Position numbers and translations under genes: made by a program. From NCBI GenBank assembly GCA_017518255.1, contig JAFWVK010000009.1, positions 1 to 64,000 on the forward strand: a stretch of 64,000 nt of DNA, in the 5' to 3' direction. The notes below the pieces were generated by a model. That model saw only the letters and a list, made by a program, of their open reading frames with translations, had not been told where the DNA came from and made no database searches. This DNA is from Oscillospiraceae bacterium (GTDB lineage: Bacteria > Bacillota > Clostridia > Oscillospirales > Ruminococcaceae). Below are positions 16,094 through 25,197 of this stretch, in pieces. Each line of letters opens with the position of its first letter. The first letter of the stretch is position 1.

Positions 16094-17506
16094 ATGTGGA
16101 CACAGGAGAAGATTCATGCACTGGTTCAGGAGCAGAACCGGTTCTTTCGCAGCGGAAAAACTCTGCCGGTTCCGTTCCGGCTCCGGCAGCTGGCAAGGCT
16201 CCGTCAGGCTGTCCTGAAATACAGAGAGAAACTTACGGAGGCTCTTTGTGAGGATCTCGGCAGATGTAAAGCTGAAGCCTATCTGCTCGACATCGGCGTA
16301 TTGCTCTCGGAAATTGCCGAAGCACAGAAGGGGCTGCGGAAATGGGCAAAGCCGGAGCTGAAATTCAGCGGAATCCAGTGCTTTCCGAGTGTTTATACAA
16401 AAATCTATAAGATGCCCTACGGAACAGCGCTGATTATCAGCCCGTTCAATTTTCCGGTTCTGCTGACACTCGGGGTTCTGACTGCCTGTATTGCCGGAGG
16501 AAATACGGCTGTTCTGAAAACCAGTTCCAAGTCGGTTCACTGTACCGCAGTGATGCAGCAGATGCTTTCCGAAATTTATCCGCAGAAATATGTTGCGCTG
16601 GTTGACGGCGGCCACGATACAGCCGATCTCTGTCTGGCGGAGCGCTTTGACAAAATTTTCTATACCGGCTCCCCGAAGGTCGGCGTGCATGTGATGCAGA
16701 TGGCAGCGAAAAATCTGACGCCGGTCGCACTGGAACTCGGCGGCGAAACCGGGAATTGGTGCATTGTGCGAAAGGATGCCGATATCCGCGATGCCGCACG
16801 GAAAATCGCGTTCATGAAGCTATGCAACAGCGGTCAGATCTGTATCAATATCAATCAGGCTGCCGTTGCGGAAGAAATCGCAGAACCGTTCCTTGATGCG
16901 CTGAAACAGGAATTCATCCGGCAGATCGGTCCGGATCCAGTACACAATCCCGAATACCCGCATCTGATTTCGGATGCGGCATACAAACGCTGTGCCGCAG
17001 AAGCGGAGCAGTACCGCGATCGGATTGTGTTCGGCGGGAACGGTGATCCGGTATCGCGCAAATATGCGCCGACGGTGATTTATCCGGTGCGGACGGACGA
17101 AGCGATTGTGCAGCATGAGCTGTTTTCCCCGCTGCTCCCGGTAGTGCCGTATCCCGATGCAGAGATTGATGCGCTGACAGAACTGATTGCATCGAGAGAG
17201 CACGGCCTTGCGCTGTATGTATTTACGAAAAACCGCCGCTGGGCGGAGAAGCTCATGTCCTCTCAGCAGTACGGCGGCGGCTGTGTCAATGAAGTCTGTC
17301 TGCACTTAATGGTTAAGGGTGCACCGTTCGGCGGAACCGGGCATTCCGGTATGGGTGCCTATCACGGAGAATGGGGATTCCGCGAGTTTACGCATCCCTC
17401 GACAGTTCTGTACGGCAGCACGCATTTCAATCTCTCCCTGCGCGAGCATCCGTACAGCGGAAAAGGTGCGTGGAAAGAACGGATTCTGGAAAAGCTGGAG
17501 CGGTGA
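16094..17506 (+). CDS. Aldehyde dehydrogenase family protein
   Basis: This NAD(P)-dependent enzyme oxidises an aldehyde to an acid. At 470 residues it resembles the shorter class 3 type. It has the cofactor segment ISPFNFPVLLTLGVLTACIAGGN, LELGGETGNW (a variant of the usual ELGGKSP) with the general-base Glu, and the nucleophile Cys in NSGQICININ. The replacement of Lys-Ser-Pro by Glu-Thr-Gly next to the active site may change substrate choice. A good AGGAGG site lies before the ATG, 18 bp after the YfhO-like gene. The natural aldehyde is unknown. Confidence 0.88.
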   Translation: MWTQEKIHALVQEQNRFFRSGKTLPVPFRLRQLARLRQAVLKYREKLTEALCEDLGRCKAEAYLLDIGVLLSEIAEAQKGLRKWAKPELKFSGIQCFPSVYTKIYKMPYGTALIISPFNFPVLLTLGVLTACIAGGNTAVLKTSSKSVHCTAVMQQMLSEIYPQKYVALVDGGHDTADLCLAERFDKIFYTGSPKVGVHVMQMAAKNLTPVALELGGETGNWCIVRKDADIRDAARKIAFMKLCNSGQICININQAAVAEEIAEPFLDALKQEFIRQIGPDPVHNPEYPHLISDAAYKRCAAEAEQYRDRIVFGGNGDPVSRKYAPTVIYPVRTDEAIVQHELFSPLLPVVPYPDAEIDALTELIASREHGLALYVFTKNRRWAEKLMSSQQYGGGCVNEVCLHLMVKGAPFGGTGHSGMGAYHGEWGFREFTHPSTVLYGSTHFNLSLREHPYSGKGAWKERILEKLER

Positions 17507-17560
17507 AGAATCAGTCTGTTCAATTATCTCATTATTATGAGTTTGCCGCTGACATTATAA

Positions 17561-17596
17561 AAAGCAGCATGGCGGAATTGTCTGCCGTGCTGCTTT
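17561..17596. terminator. Bidirectional terminator
   Basis: A stem formed by 17561-17574 and 17583-17596 (AAGCAGCAYGGC pairing, one wobble) with flanking A and T runs lies between convergent genes. Confidence 0.8.
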
Positions 17597-17599
17597 CAG

Positions 17600-19249
17600 T
17601 TATTGTTCAAAGTATTTTGCATCTGCAAACTGTACCTGTCCGCTGAACGGGTTGAATGCAACATCTGCCACGCCTTTTTTGCAGATCAGATAACGCTGCT
17701 TATAGAAAAGCGGGATAAAGCAGTGATCTTCCAGAATAGCCTGCTCTGCTTTTCGGTAAATCTCAACGCAGTCCGTGCGGTTTTCGGCAGCGGCAGCCTG
17801 TTCCAGCAGCGTCCGGATTGTATCTTTCTGCGTACACCGGAAGTGCTCGTCCGCCAGAATCTGCGAGAAGACCGAGGACGCATCCCAGTTCGGACCGGTA
17901 ACGGCGTACAGCGCAAGGTCATAATCCGTCTGCGCAAGCCTTTCCTCATATTCCTGCTCCGGTACTTCGTCGATTGCAAAGTGTATATCCAGTTCCGAGG
18001 TCCACTCATCCAGAGCCTGCCGCAGAACCGTATAATCCATCATTCCGGCGCAGCAGAGGATTCTTCCCTCATTCGGTTCCGAGAGCTTCAGTTTCCGCAG
18101 ACCTTTCTGATAGAGCCGGTCAGCTTCCGCAGGGTCATATTTCTGATAAGCGCTGTCGGCGATCAGTTCCCGGCAGCTTTTATTCAGCAGCGTTACTGCC
18201 GGCGGAAGAATGCCGGACGCTGCCATGATGTCATCTCCGGAGAAATGCAGCTTTGAGCGGTCGAGCGTCAGGTTCATAGCAGAAAGAATATTCGGCTCGG
18301 CATACTGTGTTTCCGGATTGACCAGCAGACCGAGCGTCAGGCTGTATGCACTCTGCGCCGTGTAGTCTGCACTTTGCAGAACCGTATTCCGGGTAGTGAC
18401 ATAACAGTCGGCAGAACCGTCAGTGAAAATCCTTGCCGCCTCCGAATCAGTTTCTTCGATATACAGATTCAGGTCGGCGGGAGATACTTTGTGAACGGCA
18501 TGGTTCAGCGGGTTCCGGATCATCTGAATGACATTGTACTGTCCGTAAGGGTCATAGAGCCAGCGCTTGACGGAAAAGCTGCCGTTTCCGATGACGGAAT
18601 TTTCGTCCAGACCGTAGCGCCCCTTTGTGCTTTCAAAGTAAGCCTGATTACAGGGGAGCGCGGCGGTTGTGGTCAGCAGCATCAGAAAGCCGTCGTTCGG
18701 ATAATCCAGCGTGAATTCCAGTTCATAGGGGCTGTTTGCCGTGACGCCGATTTTTCGCGTGGAGGTCCAGCCGTCGGCAGCATATTTTGCATACTGGATG
18801 CAATAGAAGGCTTCGCGCAGCGGCGATGCATAAACAGGGTCAAAGAGCCGCTGGAATGCAAAGACAAAGTCATCCGCCGTAACGGAAATCTTATCGGCTT
18901 CCTGAAATCCTTTTTCATCCTGAAAGGCATTGTACCAGTAGGAATTGTCCCGCAGATGAAACACATAATGCAGACCGTCCTCCGAGACGGTATAGGATTC
19001 TGCGACGCCGTTCTGAATGCTGCCGTCCGGTGCCAGAACCATCAGTCCCTCGAACAGATTTGCAAGGACAGTCTTTGCCGATGCATTCTGTGCAAGCTGC
19101 GGATCCAGCGTATCCGGATTTCCGATCAGCGTATAGGAAAAAGAATGCCCGGAACCTGCATTCGGATGATCGGATTTTCCGCAGCCGGTGCAGCAGAGCA
19201 TCAGAAGCAGCGTTGCTGTCAGCAGGGAAAGAACGTTTTGTTTGCGCAT
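17600..19249 (-). CDS. Peptide/oligopeptide ABC transporter substrate-binding lipoprotein (family 5)
   Basis: The 549-residue protein has a lipoprotein signal with lipobox LCCTGC, the acylated Cys being residue 24 or so, followed by the family 5 solute-binding fold: NPDTLDPQLAQNAS, an NLFEGL segment, VSEDGLHYVFHLRD, and the DFVFAFQRLFDP segment. Such proteins catch peptides for Opp/Dpp importers. No permease or ATPase gene lies beside it, so it must use a transporter encoded elsewhere or act as a sensor or pheromone binder. It is transcribed alone. Confidence 0.88.
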   Translation of the reverse strand: MRKQNVLSLLTATLLLMLCCTGCGKSDHPNAGSGHSFSYTLIGNPDTLDPQLAQNASAKTVLANLFEGLMVLAPDGSIQNGVAESYTVSEDGLHYVFHLRDNSYWYNAFQDEKGFQEADKISVTADDFVFAFQRLFDPVYASPLREAFYCIQYAKYAADGWTSTRKIGVTANSPYELEFTLDYPNDGFLMLLTTTAALPCNQAYFESTKGRYGLDENSVIGNGSFSVKRWLYDPYGQYNVIQMIRNPLNHAVHKVSPADLNLYIEETDSEAARIFTDGSADCYVTTRNTVLQSADYTAQSAYSLTLGLLVNPETQYAEPNILSAMNLTLDRSKLHFSGDDIMAASGILPPAVTLLNKSCRELIADSAYQKYDPAEADRLYQKGLRKLKLSEPNEGRILCCAGMMDYTVLRQALDEWTSELDIHFAIDEVPEQEYEERLAQTDYDLALYAVTGPNWDASSVFSQILADEHFRCTQKDTIRTLLEQAAAAENRTDCVEIYRKAEQAILEDHCFIPLFYKQRYLICKKGVADVAFNPFSGQVQFADAKYFEQ

Positions 19250-19388
19250 GGGAATCTCCTTTTTCTGTATCTGTCTTCAGTGTGCTTTTCTCTGAATTTG
19301 CTGCCTTTTTGCAAATGCACAGAAGAACATGCCGGAGAATTGCGGAATCGGGGAAACCCTGCGGAAGGACTCCCCGATCCGGAATTTT

Positions 19389-19961
19389 TTACATAGAAAA
19401 TGCGTGCGGAAGAAGTGCAGCCAGCGGATAGACGCCGTCTGCGAGAATGACCGGAAAATCAGGCGTACAGAATTCCGCCATCACCTGCCGGCAGATTCCG
19501 CAGGGGAAGCAGGGGATACGCTCGTCCTCTCCGCAGACTGCAATTGCCGAGAATCTCTTTTCGCCTGCGGAAATCGCAGAGCAAAACGCGGCGCGCTCTG
19601 CACAGATTCCGGCGGGAAATGCCGTGTTTTCAATGTTGACACCGAGATAAACCTGTCCGGATTCCGCAACCAGCGCCGCACCGACATGAAAGCCGGAGTA
19701 TTTCGCATATGCCTTGTCGCGCACGGCCTTTGCAAGCTCCAGCAGGGCGCGGGATTCCGCATCCAGCGGCAGAACAGCGGGCAGCGTGCTTTCAATCGTC
19801 CGGTTTCGGACAGTTTTGAAGCTGTGCGGAACCTTCCGGACGGTTCCCATGGAGCGGTGCAGCTTTCCGCTTTCGTCGAGCGGAAGCTGAAATTCGGTGT
19901 TTTCTTCTTCTTCAATCGGATCAAAGAAGCCTCTCAGCCTGTCTGTCATTTTTTTTGCCAT
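19389..19961 (-). CDS. cdd: Cytidine deaminase with N-terminal extension
   Basis: This enzyme converts cytidine to uridine in pyrimidine salvage. The 190-residue product has the zinc site: Cys120 and the proton-shuttle Glu122 in GICAERAAF, and Cys154 and Cys157 in PCFPCGICRQ. Usual cytidine deaminases have about 130 residues; here about 65 extra acidic, low-complexity residues precede the domain. The start at 19961 follows AAAGGAG, so the extension seems real. A shorter start near the domain has no good ribosome site. Confidence 0.88.
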   Translation of the reverse strand: MAKKMTDRLRGFFDPIEEEENTEFQLPLDESGKLHRSMGTVRKVPHSFKTVRNRTIESTLPAVLPLDAESRALLELAKAVRDKAYAKYSGFHVGAALVAESGQVYLGVNIENTAFPAGICAERAAFCSAISAGEKRFSAIAVCGEDERIPCFPCGICRQVMAEFCTPDFPVILADGVYPLAALLPHAFSM

Positions 19962-20059
19962 AAGATCCCGTCTCCTTTCTGTTTGTTTCTCTGTTTCCGG
20001 ACGTTTGATATGTCAAAAAAAGTCATGTATTTTTGTGCAAAAAAGCAATGTAAAAGCGC

Positions 20060-20088
20060 TTGCCTTTCCGCTCCCGAAGTGCTATAAT
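20060..20088 (+). promoter_or_regulatory. SigA-like promoter pointing antisense into ackA
   Basis: TTGCCT (20060-20065) and TATAAT (20083-20088) with a 17-bp spacer lie on the plus strand just past the 3' end of ackA. No plus-strand gene follows, so a transcript would be antisense to ackA. Confidence 0.35.
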
Positions 20089-20119
20089 AATATACAGAGA
20101 GCAGTATTTGCAGAAAATA

Positions 20120-21319
20120 TTATTTGGAAATCAGAGCAAGCGTATCGCGTGCAATCAGCAGCTCCTCGTTCGTCGGGACAACCCAGACTTCGGTCTTTGC
20201 GCCTTCCTTGGAGATCTTCTGGAGCTTGCCTCTGGTGTTCCGGTTCAGCTCCTCGTCAATCTCAATGCCGAAATAGGTCATGTCCTTGCAGACGCGCTCG
20301 CGGACTTCCCATGAGTTTTCACCGATTCCGCCGGTAAAGAGCACGGCATCCACGCCGTTCATCGCTGCGGTATATGCGCCGATGTAACGCTGAATTTCAT
20401 ATGCGAGCATTTCGCTTGCGAGCAGAGCGCGCTTGTCACCGTGCTCGGCAGCGGCTGTGATTTCGCGGTTGTCCGAGGAAATGCCGGAGATACCGAGGAA
20501 GCCGGATTTTTTGTTCATGTACTGGCTCATTTCGCCCGGTGTGAAGTGATGCTTGTCTGCAACGAAGGTGACAGCGGAGGGATCGACAGCGCCGCAGCGT
20601 GTACCCATCAGGATGCCGTCAAGCGGTGTGAAGCCCATCGAGGTGTCAATGCACTTTCCGCCTTCTACAGCGGTAATCGAAGAACCGTTTCCGAGGTGGC
20701 AGGAGACAATCTTCAGATCCTTGATATCCTTGCCCATTGCTTCTGCAAGCGCTGCGGAAACAAAGCGGTGAGAGGTTCCGTGGAAGCCATACTTGCGGAC
20801 ATGGTACTTTTCGTAATCCTCATAGGGCAGGGCAAACATATATGCCTTGGGCGGCATGGTCTGATGGAATGCCGTATCAAAGACAACAACCTGCGGGGTG
20901 GTTTTCGGAATGACGGCTGTGCAGGCGCGGAGTGCCAGCGCATGTGCGTGATTGTGAACGGGAGCCAGCTCGCGCAGTTCGTCGATCTTGTCAATGACCT
21001 CAGGTGTAACCAGACACGGACGGTCGAAGACCTCAGCGCCCTGAACGATGCGGTGACCGACAGCGGAAATCTCGTCCATTGATTTGATTACGGCAGCATC
21101 GCCCGTTGTCAGAACCTCAACAAGCTTTTCAAAAGCTTCCGTGTGCGTCGGGAATGTGCAGTCAGCATCAACGGTTCTGCCGTCTGCGGTTTTGTGAGAG
21201 ACATGACCGTCGATTCCGATGCGGTCGCAGTTACCTTTTGCGAGAACGCTCTCATCCTCCATATTGATGAGCTGGTACTTCAGAGAGGAGCTGCCGGCAT
21301 TGACAACCAAGATTAACAT
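20120..21319 (-). CDS. ackA: Acetate kinase
   Basis: This enzyme makes ATP and acetate from acetyl phosphate, the energy-yielding end of fermentation. The 399-residue product shows the two family signatures, VVNAGSSSLKYQ at the N-terminus and KYGFHGTSHRFV near the middle, and a complete length. The start at 21319 has GGAAGAA upstream; the longer frame to 21364 runs through a TATAAT box at 21342-21347 and is rejected. It is divergent from tmcAL, whose enzyme uses acetate, a pairing seen in other Firmicutes. No pta gene lies nearby. Confidence 0.95.
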   Translation of the reverse strand: MLILVVNAGSSSLKYQLINMEDESVLAKGNCDRIGIDGHVSHKTADGRTVDADCTFPTHTEAFEKLVEVLTTGDAAVIKSMDEISAVGHRIVQGAEVFDRPCLVTPEVIDKIDELRELAPVHNHAHALALRACTAVIPKTTPQVVVFDTAFHQTMPPKAYMFALPYEDYEKYHVRKYGFHGTSHRFVSAALAEAMGKDIKDLKIVSCHLGNGSSITAVEGGKCIDTSMGFTPLDGILMGTRCGAVDPSAVTFVADKHHFTPGEMSQYMNKKSGFLGISGISSDNREITAAAEHGDKRALLASEMLAYEIQRYIGAYTAAMNGVDAVLFTGGIGENSWEVRERVCKDMTYFGIEIDEELNRNTRGKLQKISKEGAKTEVWVVPTNEELLIARDTLALISK

Positions 21320-21510
21320 AAAAATTCTTCCTTTCCAATATATTATACTATCGGCAGGCTGCATTCCGGCAGTCAGCCGCGGTACTCTTTATTATACACG
21401 ATATTCCCGCAACATGCAAGGGGTTTTACGGATTTTTTCCAGAGTTACACGGATTCCCGGCTTTATCGTGAAAAAATCGGACAGATCAAACAACGGGGAG
21501 GCAGCAGTAA

Positions 21511-22701
21511 ATGAAAATCAGCGGAATCATCTGTGAGTACAATCCATTCCATAACGGCCATTTGTATCATGTGGAACAGACGCGAAAGCACGGTGCTACG
21601 CATATTGTCGCAATTATGAGCGGTAATTTCGTTCAGCGCGGCGATGTTGCGGTTATCAACAAATTTGAACGTGCAAAGGCTGCCGTGCGCTGCGGCGTGG
21701 ATCTGGTGATCGAACTGCCGGTCGCATACTGCCTGAGCGCAGCCGAAACCTATGCAATGGGCGCCATGTATATTCTGAAGGGTCTGGGCTGTGTGGATGA
21801 GCTTTCATTCGGCAGCGAATGCGGCGATCTCGGACTGCTTTCCGCTGCGGTCAAGGCGACATATGCCTGCGCAAAGCGTCCGGAACTGGATGACCTGATG
21901 AAGCTGGGCAATTCATATCCCAAAGCGCTGCAAATACTGATCCGGCAAACCTACGGCGATGAAATCGGGCTGCTGTTCAGTTCGCCGAATAATGTGCTTG
22001 CCATTGAATACCTCAAGGCGATGGTCGCCGTCAAACTGAAAATCCAGCCCTTTACCGTAAAGCGGAACAGTTCGCACGATTCGACGGTGCCCGCCGGAAA
22101 GATTGCAAGCGCCTCGCTGATCCGGCAGCTTATGGAGAGCCAGAGCGGCGATTTTGATGAGCTGGTTCCGGATACCTCTGCGGATGCAATCAGTGCATGT
22201 GCTGCGACGGGAATGACCGCACGCTTTGAGAATCTGGAACGTGCGCTGCTGTATAAGCTGCGGACATCTTCTGCCGAAGAAATTGCAAATCTGCCGGAGG
22301 TCGGGCAGGGACTGGAGAATAAGATTCTCTCTGCACGGAACGAAACCTCTCTGGAATCGCTGCTGCTGAATATTAAGAGCAAACGCTATCCGATGGCAAG
22401 GCTGCGCAGAATTCTGCTGAATCTGCTGATCGGCATCACGCCGGAGGATACGAAAAATCCGCCGCCTTACGGCAGAATTCTTGCCCTGAACGAACGCGGA
22501 CGGGATATCCTGACTGCCGCGAAAAATGCCGGTACCGCGCTGCCTTATGCGACCTCGCTCGCAAAGCTGGCAGAGCTGAACGAAACCTGCAGGGCATGCT
22601 CCGATCTGGAGGCGCGTGCAACCGCAATTTACGGAATTGCACAGCGTTCGATCAGTCCGGCGGATGCGGACTATAAAGCGATGATCGGCATGGTGAAATA
22701 A
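21511..22701 (+). CDS. tmcAL: tRNA(Met) cytidine acetate ligase TmcAL (YlbM family)
   Basis: TmcAL activates acetate with ATP and makes N4-acetylcytidine at the wobble base of elongator tRNA-Met. The 396-residue protein begins MKISGIICEYNPFHNGH, a nucleotidyltransferase HxGH-type motif, followed by IMSGNFVQRGD and the GSECGD region, all typical of this family. A GGGGAGG site precedes the ATG. The gene is divergent from ackA. It is 36 bp from the YigZ-like gene and probably co-transcribed. Confidence 0.92.
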   Translation: MKISGIICEYNPFHNGHLYHVEQTRKHGATHIVAIMSGNFVQRGDVAVINKFERAKAAVRCGVDLVIELPVAYCLSAAETYAMGAMYILKGLGCVDELSFGSECGDLGLLSAAVKATYACAKRPELDDLMKLGNSYPKALQILIRQTYGDEIGLLFSSPNNVLAIEYLKAMVAVKLKIQPFTVKRNSSHDSTVPAGKIASASLIRQLMESQSGDFDELVPDTSADAISACAATGMTARFENLERALLYKLRTSSAEEIANLPEVGQGLENKILSARNETSLESLLLNIKSKRYPMARLRRILLNLLIGITPEDTKNPPPYGRILALNERGRDILTAAKNAGTALPYATSLAKLAELNETCRACSDLEARATAIYGIAQRSISPADADYKAMIGMVK

Positions 22702-22737
22702 AAGGACAGCCTCACACAAAGCAAAGGATTATATGAT

Positions 22738-23361
22738 ATGATCGAATTTACGACTGTTTCAGCATATTGTGAGGATTCCGTAACAGAAAAGCGCTCGGAA
22801 TTCATTGCACAGCTGTTTCCGGTAAAAACTGCGGAGGATGCACTTGCCGCGGTGGATTCCATCAAAACAAAGCATCATAAGGCGCGGCACAATGTCTGGG
22901 CGTACCGCATCCGGGAGGGCGCACTCTCGCGGTACAGCGACGACGGCGAGCCGCAGGGAACCGGCGGAATTCCCGTGCTCAGCGTGCTGGAAAAAGCCGG
23001 CATCACGGATGTCTGCTGCGTCGTGACCCGATATTTCGGCGGAGTACTGCTGGGCGCCAGCGGCCTGACCAGAGCTTATTCCGCAGCCGCCGCACTTGCC
23101 GTGCAGAATGCGGTAAAAATCTGCTTTTCCGAGGCATACCGGATCCGGTATGAGATTGATTATGCCAATTACGGCAAGGTGAGCTATCTGCTTCCGGAGT
23201 TTGCGGTAAAGGATGCGGGCAGCGATTTCGGCGAGAGAATCACGCTGCTGTTCGATCTCAAAACCGCACTGCTTCCGGAGCTGGAAAGCCGCTTGACAGA
23301 AGCTTTTAACGGCAAGCCGGCTCTGGAAATACTCGAAACGCATTTTGTCAGCTTTCCGTGA
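22738..23361 (+). CDS. YigZ/IMPACT family protein
   Basis: The 207-residue protein has the conserved UPF0029 core: KTKHHKARHNVWAYRI, SDDGEPQGTGG and VVTRYFGGVLLGASGLTRAYS, then a C-terminal ferredoxin-like domain. Homologues are linked to translation control under stress, but the molecular function is not settled. It follows tmcAL closely and converges on sigG with only 12 bp between the stop codons. Confidence 0.9.
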   Translation: MIEFTTVSAYCEDSVTEKRSEFIAQLFPVKTAEDALAAVDSIKTKHHKARHNVWAYRIREGALSRYSDDGEPQGTGGIPVLSVLEKAGITDVCCVVTRYFGGVLLGASGLTRAYSAAAALAVQNAVKICFSEAYRIRYEIDYANYGKVSYLLPEFAVKDAGSDFGERITLLFDLKTALLPELESRLTEAFNGKPALEILETHFVSFP

Positions 23362-23373
23362 GTTTGCTGCGGA

Positions 23374-24150
23374 TTACAGCTGCTCCTTGATGCGGGCAAT
23401 TGCCGCCTTTTCCAGACGGGAGACCTGCGCCTGTGAGATACCGATTTCCTGTGCAACCTCTACCTGCGTTTTTCCCTGCCAGAAACGCCGGCGGAGGATG
23501 TTTTTTTCTCTGTCGGAAAGAGAAGCGAGTGCATCGCGCAGTGCCAGCTCCGACATCCAGCTGCTGTCGGTACTGTCCGGATCGCCGATCTGGTCGATCA
23601 GATACAGCGGATCGCCGGAATCGGAATAGATCGGTTCATAGAGGGAAACCGGATCGGAAATACTCTCCAGTGCCAGCACGACCTCGGCACGATCGGTGTG
23701 CAGCTCATCGGCAATCTGCTGGGCGGTCGGCTCCCTGCCGAGGGAAGCGGTCAGTTTCTCCTTTGCCTGCATTGCACGGTATGCGAGATCGCGCAGCGAC
23801 CGGCTGACGCGCACCGCGTGGCTGTCCCGCAGATGCCGCCGCAGCTCGCCGGCAATCATCGGAACACAGTAGGTCGAAAACCGCACGTCTTTTGACAGAT
23901 CAAAGTTGTTGATCGCTTTCATCAGTCCGATGACACCGATCTGGAACAGATCGTCGGCATCCTCGCCTCTGCCGGTAAAACGCTGAATGACACTGAGTAC
24001 GAGCCGGAGATTGCCCAGAATCAGCTTTTCGCGCGCTTCTTCACTGCCGGTTTCCTGCATTTCGCGCAGAAGCTGCATTTTTTCACGTTCTGTCAGGACG
24101 GTCAGCTTTGAGGTGTCCAGCCCCGCAATGACGACCTTCTGATATGCCAT
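23374..24150 (-). CDS. sigG: Forespore sigma factor SigG
   Basis: SigG directs late forespore transcription during sporulation. The 258-residue protein has the SigG-type N-terminus (KVVIAGLDTSKLTVLTEREK), region 2 with DLFQIGVIGLMKAINNFD and FSTYCVPMIAGELRRHLRD, and region 4 with the helix-turn-helix TQVEVAQEIGISQAQVSRLE. The start at 24150 lies 8 bases after AAAGGAG; the ATG at 24156 is too close to that site. SigF is the nearest alternative, but the N-terminal segment is characteristic of SigG. spoIIGA and sigE, often next to sigG, are not here. Confidence 0.9.
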   Translation of the reverse strand: MAYQKVVIAGLDTSKLTVLTEREKMQLLREMQETGSEEAREKLILGNLRLVLSVIQRFTGRGEDADDLFQIGVIGLMKAINNFDLSKDVRFSTYCVPMIAGELRRHLRDSHAVRVSRSLRDLAYRAMQAKEKLTASLGREPTAQQIADELHTDRAEVVLALESISDPVSLYEPIYSDSGDPLYLIDQIGDPDSTDSSWMSELALRDALASLSDREKNILRRRFWQGKTQVEVAQEIGISQAQVSRLEKAAIARIKEQL

Positions 24151-24179
24151 TTGCATCGCTCCTTTTAGAAAGATAAAGG

Positions 24180-24209
24180 TAGTATGCACAAAAACACGAT
24201 GTTTAATCA
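24180..24209 (-). promoter_or_regulatory. SigG/SigF-type promoter before sigG
   Basis: On the minus strand TGATTA (24204-24209) and CATACTA (24180-24186) are 17 bp apart. CATACTA is the SigG -10 consensus and TGATTA differs from the -35 TGAATA by one base. This suggests that SigG drives its own gene. Confidence 0.6.
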
Positions 24210-24223
24210 CCGCATTCTCTTTA

Positions 24224-24252
24224 TTGACAGCGGCGGGAAAATATGGTATGAT
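24224..24252 (+). promoter_or_regulatory. SigA promoter of uppP
   Basis: TTGACA (24224-24229), 17-bp spacer, TATGAT (24247-24252). It lies 47 bp upstream of the uppP start and back-to-back with the sigG promoter. Confidence 0.75.
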
Positions 24253-24298
24253 ATAGAAGTATAACTATGTAAAATTATTGTTTTGAAGGAGGCATCGC

Positions 24299-25129
24299 AT
24301 GACCTTACGGGATGCGGTCATTCAGGCAGTTTTACAGGGTTTGACAGAGTTTTTGCCGGTCTCCAGCTCCGGACATCTGAAGCTGTATCAGGCAATGACA
24401 GGACAGTCTGTTGAGGAGGGTACGTTCCTGACGGTGATTCTGCACCTCGGAACACTTGCGGCGGTGTGTATCGCGTTCCGCCGGACGCTGCTCGGACTGT
24501 TCAGGGAATCGGGCTTGCTGCTGCGCGATCTTCTGACCGGAAACATCCGGCGGAGCCGTATGAATCCGGAGCGCAGAATGCTTCTGATGCTCATGCTTTC
24601 CACAGCAATGCTCATTCCGTTTTATTGGATGAAGGATGTATTCGAGAATATCACGCTCCCTGCGCTTGCGCTGTGCTTTCTGTTTACATCCGTTGAACTG
24701 TTTTTTGCAGGGCGCACCGGCGGAAACGAAAGAACAGCCGGCGATCTGACCGTAAAAGATGCGGTGATGATCGGACTGTTTCAGTGCGCGGCGCTTTTTC
24801 CGGGTATTTCCCGCTCCGGCTCGACCGTCAGCGGCGGACTGTTTGCGGGACTGGAAAAGGAGACTGCGGTGCAGTATTCCTTCGTACTCGGCATTCCTGC
24901 CATTCTGGGCGGCTGTATCGCAGAGCTTTCGGCAGCAGTGCAAGGGCAGGTCTCCGTTCCGACGGGCGCTGCATGTACCGGATTCCTTACGGCGGCTGTA
25001 ACCGGCATTCTCTCAATCCGGTTTGTCCGCCTGCTGATCCGCTCCGACCGTTTCCACCTGTTTTCCGTATATACGCTGTGCGTCAGCATTCTGACGCTTG
25101 GCTGCTGGATTTTTTTGAAATATAAATAA
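24299..25129 (+). CDS. uppP: Undecaprenyl-diphosphatase UppP (BacA)
   Basis: UppP removes a phosphate from undecaprenyl diphosphate so that the lipid carrier can be reused for peptidoglycan and other wall polymers. The 276-residue, multi-helix protein carries both catalytic motifs: QGLTEFLPVSSSGHL at the start and PGISRSGST near residue 168. A GAAGGAGG site precedes the start. Loss or change of this enzyme affects bacitracin tolerance in other species. Confidence 0.94.
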   Translation: MTLRDAVIQAVLQGLTEFLPVSSSGHLKLYQAMTGQSVEEGTFLTVILHLGTLAAVCIAFRRTLLGLFRESGLLLRDLLTGNIRRSRMNPERRMLLMLMLSTAMLIPFYWMKDVFENITLPALALCFLFTSVELFFAGRTGGNERTAGDLTVKDAVMIGLFQCAALFPGISRSGSTVSGGLFAGLEKETAVQYSFVLGIPAILGGCIAELSAAVQGQVSVPTGAACTGFLTAAVTGILSIRFVRLLIRSDRFHLFSVYTLCVSILTLGCWIFLKYK

Positions 25130-25197
25130 AACCGCACGGCTTTCTTGCAGCCTCCGGAATCGGAAAGCCGTATGCGGGCAAGAGAAAGGCAGACGGC

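Noticed and set aside
19347..19378. Terminator hairpin downstream of cdd (ATCGGGG/CCCCGAT)
   Set aside because: The stem has an 18-base loop and the T run lies on the wrong strand for cdd, so I could not support it as a terminator.
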